From: an uncultured Eubacteriales bacterium
Lineage (GTDB): Bacteria > Bacillota > Clostridia > Oscillospirales > Acutalibacteraceae
DNA: 12,853 nt
Assembly: GCA_958417225.1 (NCBI GenBank)
Contig: CATZCM010000035.1
Coordinates: forward strand, 1 to 12,853
Direction: 5' to 3'
In this document: positions 1 to 5,677 of the stretch, piece by piece
How the letters are laid out: each line of letters begins with the position of its first letter
How positions within the stretch are numbered: position 1 is the first letter of the stretch
The notes under the pieces: model-generated
Database searches by the model: none
What the model saw: only the letters and a program-made list of their open reading frames with translations
Told to the model about the DNA's origin: nothing
Translations under genes and position numbers: made by a program

Positions 1-1
1 A

Positions 2-94
2 CTTGGTAGTATGACGGATGAAGAACTTGTGAGACTCGATGATGAAATCAAAAAATATCCTACACGCTTACGAATAAATAATCAGATGAAATGA
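2..94 (+). CDS. C-terminal tail of an unidentified protein (5' end outside window)
   Basis: An open frame runs in from the left edge and stops at TGA (92-94), giving 30 residues that include MTDEELVRLDDEIKKYP. There is no stop from the edge, and the tail is charged, helical-looking and far less AT-biased than the following spacer, which is why I read it as the real end of a gene. The internal ATG at 11 has no ribosome binding site in view, so this is more likely a tail than a short complete gene. I do not recognise the family. It lies on the same strand as the cysteine-repeat gene and parA but is separated from them by almost 500 bp, so an operon link is unlikely. Confidence 0.5.
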   Translation, partial: LGSMTDEELVRLDDEIKKYPTRLRINNQMK

Positions 95-291
95 AAAAAG
101 CAAAAAATTACAAACTTTCGCTGTAAGACTAGATACTTCCTCAAAATGGTGATATAGTTCAGAATTTAATATATTTTTTAATAAATTAAAAGGAGAGATA
201 AAGTTAAAAATTCTAAATGAATTTTCAGAAATGAAGGGTTGGCTAAAAAAATAGATTATGATAAATAAACGGTTGTGGAAACAGATTTTTA

Positions 292-319
292 AAAATAATG
301 TTGGTACAAACATTATTTT
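292..319. repeat. 11-bp perfect inverted repeat, possible terminator
   Basis: AAAATAATGTT (292-302) and AACATTATTTT (309-319) are perfect reverse complements around the 6-base loop GGTACA. Because the loop contains GTAC, the whole 28 bp is a palindrome with one mismatched pair. It could be a weak terminator in either direction, since each arm ends in a T run, or a protein-binding site. It lies about 200 bp downstream of the left-edge gene. The stem is almost entirely A/T, so the terminator reading is uncertain. Confidence 0.4.
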
Positions 320-550
320 CATGTACATAAGAACCTAAAAACACGCAAATTTATCATATGTGAATGGAAGAATACAAGATAACTTATTTTTCCTATTACT
401 ATGCTATCTTTACACGATCTACATTGCCTTTTGATAATTATCTCTACTGCTTTTAATAAATTTATATTCTATAGGACTTTTATACTCTCTTTTGTACTTA
501 TAGATTGGCACGTTTCTAAATTTACTCTTTATTTAATATTATATCATAAT

Positions 551-559
551 TTATTCACA
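551..559 (+). promoter_or_regulatory. Single DnaA-box match (TTATTCACA)
   Basis: TTATTCACA matches the relaxed DnaA-box consensus TTATNCACA exactly. It sits just upstream of a possible -10 element (569-574) of the cysteine-repeat gene and about 520 bp from parS. I found no second exact box nearby, and one match in AT-rich DNA can arise by chance. Confidence 0.25.
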
Positions 560-568
560 TTTATTTAG

Positions 569-574
569 TACAAT
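569..574 (+). promoter_or_regulatory. Possible -10 element for the cysteine-repeat gene
   Basis: TACAAT lies about 50 bp before the chosen ATG at 625 and would put the transcript start near 581. No good -35 hexamer is found at 16-18 bp spacing. An alternative upstream pair is TTGGCA (505-510) with TTTATT (528-533). The assignment is weak. Confidence 0.25.
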
Positions 575-609
575 AGTATTTGTTGGATGTCAGACAACAA
601 TTAAGAATA

Positions 610-616
610 GGAAGGA
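610..616 (+). promoter_or_regulatory. Ribosome binding site that decides the start of the cysteine-repeat gene
   Basis: GGAAGGA ends 8 bases before ATG at 625. The frame is open back to a TTG at 580, but that position has no comparable site, and starting there would add 15 polar residues in front of the signal peptide. Confidence 0.6.
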
Positions 617-624
617 AAATAAAA

Positions 625-1056
625 ATGAAAATGAAATTTCTGAACAACGTAAAATCAAAAAAAATAGGCTTAGGTATGGTGCTAGCACTAACTCTAGCAA
701 GTTCGACATTGTCTGTAATTGCTTTTGTAAAAGCAAACCATGTTTCACATGCAATAGATTGTCATGGTAGCTATTGCCCTCCACCTCCAGGAGATCACGG
801 CTCTAACGGTGGACATTGCCCACCTCCAAGGGATCACGGTCCTGGAGACAGACACTGCCCACTACCAGAAGATCGTGGTCCTGGTAACAGACGCTGCTCA
901 CCTCCAGAAAGTCACGAACCAGATTATAAAAGATGTCCCTCTTCAGAAGACCGTGAATTGGAGGATAAGGATTGTTCACGAAAGGAAGATAGTCACGAAA
1001 AACAGTTTAGAAAAACAGAAGAAAAAAAAAGAGTTTTAACGAAAAACGGTGCGTGA
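625..1056 (+). CDS. Secreted cysteine/proline-rich protein with 13-residue tandem repeats, function unknown
   Basis: The 143-residue product starts with a typical signal peptide: basic residues up to K13, a hydrophobic core at about 14-35, and possible signal-peptidase sites after A37 (VKA) or A43 (SHA). The mature part has seven cysteines at 46, 51, 65, 78, 91, 104 and 117. From C51 on each cysteine opens a repeat of 14, then 13, 13, 13, 13 residues with a loose consensus CPPPEDRGPGxRR. Early repeats are Pro/Gly/His-rich; later ones become strongly charged, and residues 118-143 are a Lys/Glu-rich tail. No lipobox, LPxTG anchor or known domain is visible. The stop codon lies in the loop of its own terminator, and parS follows directly. 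An extracellular structural, cell-envelope or metal-binding role is possible but is only a guess. The cysteine periodicity and signal peptide make a real gene likely. Confidence 0.72.
   Translation: MKMKFLNNVKSKKIGLGMVLALTLASSTLSVIAFVKANHVSHAIDCHGSYCPPPPGDHGSNGGHCPPPRDHGPGDRHCPLPEDRGPGNRRCSPPESHEPDYKRCPSSEDRELEDKDCSRKEDSHEKQFRKTEEKKRVLTKNGA
775..1011 (+). repeat. Degenerate 39-bp tandem repeat (six units) coding the Cys-led repeats
   Basis: Units start at cysteine codons 775 (42 bp), 817, 856, 895, 934 and 973 (39 bp each). Units 2 and 3 are most alike, for example GATCACGGTCCTGG versus GATCGTGGTCCTGG. Similarity fades toward the 3' end, as if an old minisatellite is diverging in one direction. 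Confidence 0.7.
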
Positions 1057-1075
1057 TAGTAAGCGTACCGTTTTT
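1042..1075 (+). terminator. Intrinsic terminator of the cysteine-repeat gene
   Basis: AAAAACGGTGCG (1042-1053) pairs with CGTACCGTTTTT (1064-1075), giving a 12-bp stem with one G-U pair and a 10-base loop. The stop codon TGA (1054-1056) is in the loop. The T run of the right arm forms the U tract. Its last T is also the first base of parS. Confidence 0.75.
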
Positions 1076-1090
1076 GTTTCACGTGAAACA
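1075..1090. other. parS: parS centromere-like site (ParB binding site)
   Basis: TGTTTCACGTGAAACA is an exact match to the 16-bp palindromic parS consensus described for Bacillus subtilis Spo0J and conserved widely in bacteria. It lies 248 bp upstream of parA, in the gap between the cysteine-repeat gene and the parAB promoter. ParB is expected to load here as a CTP-dependent clamp and spread over neighbouring DNA, which would cover both the small gene and the parAB promoter. I found no second good copy in the window; other CACGTG cores match at only about 9-11 of 16 positions. This supports a location near the chromosomal origin. Confidence 0.95.
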
Positions 1091-1170
1091 TTTCTGTCTA
1101 TCGTATAAAATTTCCTGTTTTGATAAAAAAATTAATAAGTTTTTAAATTTCTCTTTCTTTTTTTTTTTTT

Positions 1171-1182
1171 GCGTGGTATAAT
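1171..1182 (+). promoter_or_regulatory. Extended -10 promoter for parA-parB
   Basis: TATAAT (1177-1182) is a perfect -10, preceded by TGG (1174-1176) as the TGn extended -10 motif. The -35 position at 17 bp spacing is only TTTCTT (1154-1159), so the extended motif probably compensates. A run of 13 T (1158-1170) fills most of the spacer. Transcription would start near 1189, giving a leader of about 150 bases. Confidence 0.65.
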
Positions 1183-1258
1183 GGAATATATCATATAATT
1201 TGAATTTTATAAAATATAAGTAAAAATTGATGATAAGATATGACAAGACTGAAGTTTG

Positions 1259-1285
1259 GAAGTTTTGATGTGTTTTCAAAACTTC
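1259..1285 (+). promoter_or_regulatory. Hairpin in the parAB leader
   Basis: GAAGTTTTGA (1259-1268) and TCAAAACTTC (1276-1285) form a perfect 10-bp stem with a 7-base loop, between the parAB promoter and the parA ribosome binding site (AGGAGG, 1326-1331). It is not followed by a T run, so it is not a simple terminator. It may be an RNA control element or a DNA operator. Confidence 0.45.
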
Positions 1286-1337
1286 GATTATGAAAAGTTT
1301 CTCGTAAGATGTAAATATTTTTTCTAGGAGGTTTATA

Positions 1338-2105
1338 ATGAGCGCAGTAATATCTATTACTAATCAAAAAGGTGGAGTTGGAAAAACTACAACTTCGGTT
1401 AACTTAGCTGCGTGTATGGGATCGTTGGGCAAAAAAACATTGCTTGTAGATGTCGATCCACAAGGCAATGCAACAAGTGGAGTTGGAATTGATAGAAGGT
1501 ATCTTCAATCTTCTACTTATGAAGTTTTGATTGGCGATACTGATGTGGAATCTACAATTATTAATACTGAATTTAAAAATTTAGATTTGGTTCCATCAAA
1601 TATATCCTTAGCTGGAGCTGAACTTGAGTTGATTGAGCTCGAAAATAGAGAATCTAGACTGAAAACGGCTCTTTGCTCGATTCAAGATAAATACGATTAT
1701 ATTGTTATAGATTGTCCACCGTCACTTGGTTTGATTACAACAAATGCATTATGTGCAAGTTATGGTTTTGTGGTTCCAATGCAGTGCGAATATTATGCAT
1801 TAGAGGGTTTGTCTCAGCTTATGAATACTGTTCGACTTATTAAACGTAAGTATAATGAGTCTTTAGAGATGATAGGTGTGGTTGTGACAATGTATGATGC
1901 TAGATTGAAATTAACTAATCAGGTTGTTACTGAAGTGAAAAAGTATTTTCCAGGGAAAGTTTTCGATACTGTTATACCAAGAGGGGTTAGGCTTTCAGAA
2001 GCGCCAAGCTTTGGACAACCAATTATTTATTTTGACAAGAGTTGTAAAGGTGCAAAATCATATTTGTCTTTGACAAAGGAATTAAGAAAAAAAATTGAGG
2101 AGTAA
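1338..2105 (+). CDS. parA: ParA/Soj chromosome-partitioning ATPase
   Basis: The 255-residue protein has the deviant Walker A box KGGVGKTT at 11-18, including the signature lysine K11 and catalytic-site K16, the DVDPQGN motif with D40 (switch I/A' region), and the Walker B-like YIVIDCPP with D125. Its length is normal for chromosomal ParA/Soj, and no N-terminal HTH is present, unlike plasmid type Ia ParA. It forms ATP-dependent dimers on nonspecific DNA and is released by ParB, driving origin segregation; in relatives it also regulates DnaA. The start ATG has a strong AGGAGG 6 bases upstream. parB follows after 17 bp, so the two are co-transcribed from the promoter at 1177. The window alone does not say whether this is called soj or parA in this organism. 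Confidence 0.96.
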   Translation: MSAVISITNQKGGVGKTTTSVNLAACMGSLGKKTLLVDVDPQGNATSGVGIDRRYLQSSTYEVLIGDTDVESTIINTEFKNLDLVPSNISLAGAELELIELENRESRLKTALCSIQDKYDYIVIDCPPSLGLITTNALCASYGFVVPMQCEYYALEGLSQLMNTVRLIKRKYNESLEMIGVVVTMYDARLKLTNQVVTEVKKYFPGKVFDTVIPRGVRLSEAPSFGQPIIYFDKSCKGAKSYLSLTKELRKKIEE

Positions 2106-2122
2106 GAAAGGAAGAAGTTTAA

Positions 2123-2986
2123 ATGGCAGCGAAAAAAAGCGGTCTAGGTAAAGGATTAGATGTAATATTTATGGAAAATGATCTGCAAGATTCTAGTAAT
2201 GTGAAAACATTGAGAATTTCTGAAATAGAACCAAATAAAAAACAACCAAGAAGTGATTTTAATGACGAAGCTTTGGCGGAATTGGCAGAATCAATTGCAA
2301 AACATGGTGTTCTTCAACCACTGCTTGTAAGACCAATAATAGGTGGAGAGGGATATCAGATAGTTGCGGGGGAACGTAGATGGAGAGCATGCAGAATGGC
2401 TGGTATACAAGATGTTCCTGTTATTATTAGGGATTTGAACGACATGGAAACAATGCAGATCGCTTTAATAGAAAATCTCCAGCGTGAAGATTTGTCTCCA
2501 GTGGAGGAAGCTATGGGATATAAGTCATTGATGGATGAATTTCAATTTACCCAGGATGATATAGCAAAGGTTATAGGAAAATCTAGACCTTCAATCACAA
2601 ATTCTCTTAGACTTTTAAATCTTCCGGATGAAGTTTTAAAACTTTTAGGAGACGGCAGTCTCAGTGCAGGGCATGCAAGAGCTTTGTTGTCATTGCGGTC
2701 TGTAGAAGAAATGATCCGTGTAGCTGATTTTGTAGTGAAAAATGATTTATCTGTGCGTGCTTTGGAGTCATTAGTGAAAAAGGCCCTTTCTAATGAACCT
2801 GCTAAAAAAATGACACGTGTTCGAGATACATTTTTCGATGAAGTAGAACTTTCTTTGAAGGAGTATCTTGGAAGAAAAGTAAAAGTTTCATGTGGAAAAA
2901 ATAATAAAGGCGTTTTAGAAATTGAATTTTTTGATAATGATGATTTGGCCACAATTGCAAGATTGCTTGGCAAAGAAAAAGAATAA
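2123..2986 (+). CDS. parB: ParB/Spo0J chromosome-partitioning protein
   Basis: At 287 residues this has the normal ParB length and order. The N-terminal basic peptide KKSGLGKGL (4-12) is the part that stimulates ParA ATPase in relatives. The ParB N-terminal CTPase domain carries GERRWRA (83-89) and ENLQRE (117-122). A helix-turn-helix at about 143-168 (TQDDIAKVIGKS onward) binds parS, and the C-terminal dimerisation domain starts near 235. It is expected to act on the parS site at 1075-1090. The gene sits 17 bp after parA behind a GAAAGGAAGAAG purine stretch, and serS starts only 14 bp after its stop, so all three genes appear to share a transcript. Confidence 0.96.
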   Translation: MAAKKSGLGKGLDVIFMENDLQDSSNVKTLRISEIEPNKKQPRSDFNDEALAELAESIAKHGVLQPLLVRPIIGGEGYQIVAGERRWRACRMAGIQDVPVIIRDLNDMETMQIALIENLQREDLSPVEEAMGYKSLMDEFQFTQDDIAKVIGKSRPSITNSLRLLNLPDEVLKLLGDGSLSAGHARALLSLRSVEEMIRVADFVVKNDLSVRALESLVKKALSNEPAKKMTRVRDTFFDEVELSLKEYLGRKVKVSCGKNNKGVLEIEFFDNDDLATIARLLGKEKE

Positions 2987-3000
2987 GGGGGATATATTTT

Positions 3001-4278
3001 ATGTTAGATATAAAAGTAATCCGTAATAATCCGGAAAAAGTGAAGTTGGCTGTCCAAAATCGCAATTCGAATATGGATTGTAAAATTGACGAGGTTTTGA
3101 CTCTTGATAATGAGAGAAGAGAAATTATTTCAAAAGTTGAAGCTATGAAAGCAGAACAAAATGCTGTAAGTAAAAAAATTCCTATGATGAAAAAATCAGG
3201 TGAGGATGTTACTTCTTTATTGGCCGAAATGAAGAAACTTTCTGATCAAGTGACAAATTTTAATGAAAAACTTGCTGAAGTTGAAAAAAGCCAAAGAGAG
3301 ATCTTGCTTAGCATACCGAATATACCTCACGAAAGTGTGCCAATTGGTGTGGATGACACTGAAAATGTAGAAATTAGAAAATGGAGTGAACCTACAAAAT
3401 TTGATTTTGAACCTTTAGCACACTGGGATTTGGGAAAAAACCTTGGAATACTTGATCCAGAGCGTGCAGCTAAAGTTACAGGGAAACGCTTTCATTTTTA
3501 TAGAGGACTTGGGGCAAGATTAGAACGTTCAATTATCAATTTCTTCTTGAATACGCACGTTGCAAACGGGTACACGGAAATTTTACCACCGTTTATAGTA
3601 AATCGTGACTCTATGACAGGTACGGGCCAACTGCCAAAATTTGAAGAGGATGCATTTAAACTTCATGATGAAGACTTTTTCTTGATACCTACGGCAGAAG
3701 TTCCAGTGACTAATATGCACAGAGAAGAAATTTTACCGGGAAAGGAACTTCCATATAGTTATTGTGCATATTCAGCTTGCTTTAGAGCTGAAGTAGGGTC
3801 TGCAGGTAGAGATACAAGAGGCGTCATACGTCAACACCAGTTTAATAAAGTGGAACTTGTTAAATTTTCTAAACCAGAAGAATCATATCAACAATTGGAA
3901 GAACTTACTCATGAAGCAGAAAGTGTACTACAGTTACTTGAACTTCCGTATAGAGTGGTTGCTTTATCTAGCGGAGATCTGGGATTTAGTTCAGCTAAAA
4001 CGTATGATTTAGAGGTTTGGATGCCTTCCTATGGTAGGTATCTCGAAATATCCTCTTGTTCAAACTTTGAAGATTATCAAGCAAGAAGAGCAGGTATACG
4101 TTATAAAGATACACCACGTGATAAGGCCGCTTATGTTCATACTTTGAACGGTTCGGGGCTTGCAGTAGGACGAACACTTGCAGCAATTTTAGAGAATTAT
4201 CAACAAAAAGACGGAAGTGTGAAGATTCCAAAAGTTTTACAGGAGTTTATGGGCACAGACGTGATTTCAGTACAATAA
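3001..4278 (+). CDS. serS: Seryl-tRNA synthetase
   Basis: This 425-residue class II synthetase charges tRNA-Ser (and tRNA-Sec where present) with serine in the cytoplasm. The N-terminal part at about 28-105 is rich in Lys/Glu heptads and fits the antiparallel coiled-coil arm that grips the long variable arm of tRNA-Ser. The catalytic core shows PTAEVP (230-235) of the serine pocket, motif 2 starting FRAE (261-264) with GRDTRG after it, and motif 3 GLAVGRTLAAILEN around 386-398. Length is standard. The AGGGGGATA ribosome binding site follows the parB stop by a few bases, making translational coupling to parB plausible. A terminator lies directly downstream. Confidence 0.96.
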   Translation: MLDIKVIRNNPEKVKLAVQNRNSNMDCKIDEVLTLDNERREIISKVEAMKAEQNAVSKKIPMMKKSGEDVTSLLAEMKKLSDQVTNFNEKLAEVEKSQREILLSIPNIPHESVPIGVDDTENVEIRKWSEPTKFDFEPLAHWDLGKNLGILDPERAAKVTGKRFHFYRGLGARLERSIINFFLNTHVANGYTEILPPFIVNRDSMTGTGQLPKFEEDAFKLHDEDFFLIPTAEVPVTNMHREEILPGKELPYSYCAYSACFRAEVGSAGRDTRGVIRQHQFNKVELVKFSKPEESYQQLEELTHEAESVLQLLELPYRVVALSSGDLGFSSAKTYDLEVWMPSYGRYLEISSCSNFEDYQARRAGIRYKDTPRDKAAYVHTLNGSGLAVGRTLAAILENYQQKDGSVKIPKVLQEFMGTDVISVQ

Positions 4279-4292
4279 GTATATGAGAATGC

Positions 4293-4335
4293 ACTTTGCA
4301 TCTTTTGAAAGTTTTCTGAAGGTGCAAAGTTTTTG
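4293..4335 (+). terminator. Intrinsic terminator between serS and hisS
   Basis: ACTTTGCATC (4293-4302) pairs with GGTGCAAAGT (4321-4330), a 10-bp stem with one U-G pair and an 18-base loop, followed by TTTT. It ends the parAB-serS transcript at least in part. I see no clear promoter between it and hisS, so read-through may feed hisS-aspS. The short gap contains no T-box antiterminator signature. Confidence 0.65.
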
Positions 4336-4362
4336 ATTAATTTAAGAACAGGAGAATAAAGT

Positions 4363-5658
4363 ATGGATTTAATTACAAGTCGAGTTAAAGGGACTCAAGA
4401 TGTGTTGCCTGACGAAAGTTATAGGCGACAGTTTGTGGAGAAACTTATGCTGGAAACTTCTCAATTGTATGGTTTTGGTCAGATTCGTACGCCCGTGTTT
4501 GAACATACCGAACTTTTTAATAGGTCCGTTGGAGATACTACAGATGTAGTGCAAAAAGAAATGTACACTTTTGATGATAAGGGTGGTAGATCAATTACTT
4601 TAAGGCCGGAGGGAACATCGCCTACAGTTCGCGCTATGCTCGAAAACGGCTTGCACAATAACGGATTTCCCCTTAGATTGAGTTATCTGATGTCATGTTA
4701 TAGGTATGAAAAACCTCAGGCTGGAAGATTTCGTGAATTCACACAGTTTGGTGCAGAGATTTTTGGTTCGGACGACCCAGCAGCCGATGCTGAACTTATA
4801 ATGTTGGCAAATGGTATTTTCCGTAAACTTGGTATATCAGGTCTTGAATTACAAATAAATTCTATAGGTTGCCCAGAATGTAGAAAAAATTATCACGAAG
4901 CACTTAAGAAATATTTTGAGGTGCATAAAGATAAATTGTGTCATACTTGTTTGGAGAGACTTGATCGTAATCCGATGAGAATATTAGATTGCAAAAGTTC
5001 AATTTGCTCTGAAGTTTCTAAAGATGCACCAGTTATACTTGATTTTATATGTGATGATTGTAAAAATCACTTTGAAACTTTAAAAATATATTTGCAGGAA
5101 ATGAATGTGAAATATTCTGTTAATTCACGTATTGTGCGAGGTTTAGATTACTATACGAGAACGGTATTTGAATTCATCTCACGTGATATTGGAGCTCAGG
5201 GTGCTATTGGTGGTGGTGGAAGGTATGATGGGCTTGTAAATCAAATTGGTGGAATATCTGTACCAGCAGTTGGATTTGGATTAGGCTTTGATCGAATTAT
5301 GCTTTTGCTTGAAAATCAAAATGTGCCACTTCCGGAATTGGAAAAGTGTGTAGTATATATAGCTGGTTTAGGAGAAGATGCGAGAAGAATTGCTTTGAGA
5401 CTAGCACATGAGGCCAGAAAGTACTCTATACCAGCTCAGTGTGATATAATAGGGAGGGGCTTGAAAGCTCAATTAAAGTTTGCAGATAAAATTGGAGCGA
5501 AATTTAGCCTTGTGATAGGTGATGAGGAAATTCAGAAAAATTCTGCCATTTTAAAAAATATGAGTACAGGGGAAACAAAAGTTGTATCTCTTGATCCAAG
5601 TAAATTTGGAGAAGTGCTTATGAATGCTGATATAGAAGCAAGATTTAGTTTGAAATAG
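4363..5658 (+). CDS. hisS: Histidyl-tRNA synthetase
   Basis: The 431-residue class II enzyme joins histidine to tRNA-His. Motif 2 is RYEKPQAGRFREF (114-126), with the arginine that contacts ATP. The two histidine-specific signatures are RGLDYYTR (259-266) and GGGGRYDGL (283-291), and the C-terminal anticodon-binding domain begins near 330. The linker domain carries cysteine pairs (GCPEC, CHTC, DC, CDDC) typical of Gram-positive HisRS and possibly zinc-binding. The length is usual, so this is a true HisRS and not the shorter HisZ. A GGAGA precedes the ATG. aspS begins 19 bp after the stop, the common hisS-aspS pair of Firmicutes. Confidence 0.96.
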   Translation: MDLITSRVKGTQDVLPDESYRRQFVEKLMLETSQLYGFGQIRTPVFEHTELFNRSVGDTTDVVQKEMYTFDDKGGRSITLRPEGTSPTVRAMLENGLHNNGFPLRLSYLMSCYRYEKPQAGRFREFTQFGAEIFGSDDPAADAELIMLANGIFRKLGISGLELQINSIGCPECRKNYHEALKKYFEVHKDKLCHTCLERLDRNPMRILDCKSSICSEVSKDAPVILDFICDDCKNHFETLKIYLQEMNVKYSVNSRIVRGLDYYTRTVFEFISRDIGAQGAIGGGGRYDGLVNQIGGISVPAVGFGLGFDRIMLLLENQNVPLPELEKCVVYIAGLGEDARRIALRLAHEARKYSIPAQCDIIGRGLKAQLKFADKIGAKFSLVIGDEEIQKNSAILKNMSTGETKVVSLDPSKFGEVLMNADIEARFSLK

Positions 5659-5677
5659 TGAAATAGGAGGAATCTAA

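Larger units (their letters stand above)
95..579. other. AT-rich intergenic region without a credible gene
   Basis: These 485 bases are strongly AT-rich. The only long open frame, on the minus strand (328-68), is Phe/Ile/Leu-rich in the way AT-rich noncoding DNA produces, and it has no convincing ribosome binding site. Visible elements are a near-palindrome at 292-319, a perfect palindrome GATAATTATC at 433-442, one exact DnaA-box match TTATTCACA at 551-559, and a possible -10 element TACAAT at 569-574. There is no cluster of DnaA boxes, so I do not call an origin here. Confidence 0.55.

Noticed and set aside
68..328. 86-codon minus-strand open frame
   Set aside because: Phe/Ile/Leu-rich composition of AT-rich noncoding DNA, weak ribosome binding site, no recognisable domain, and it overlaps the end of the left-edge gene.
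580..624. TTG start 15 codons upstream for the cysteine-repeat protein
   Set aside because: No ribosome binding site; it would place a polar extension before the signal peptide. ATG at 625 has GGAAGGA at good spacing.
95..1337. Replication origin (oriC)
   Set aside because: Only one exact DnaA box and no dnaA/dnaN genes in view. parS supports proximity to an origin, not its presence here.
4279..4362. T-box riboswitch upstream of hisS
   Set aside because: The gap is only 84 bp and lacks the conserved T-box sequence and specifier stem; the visible hairpin is a plain terminator.
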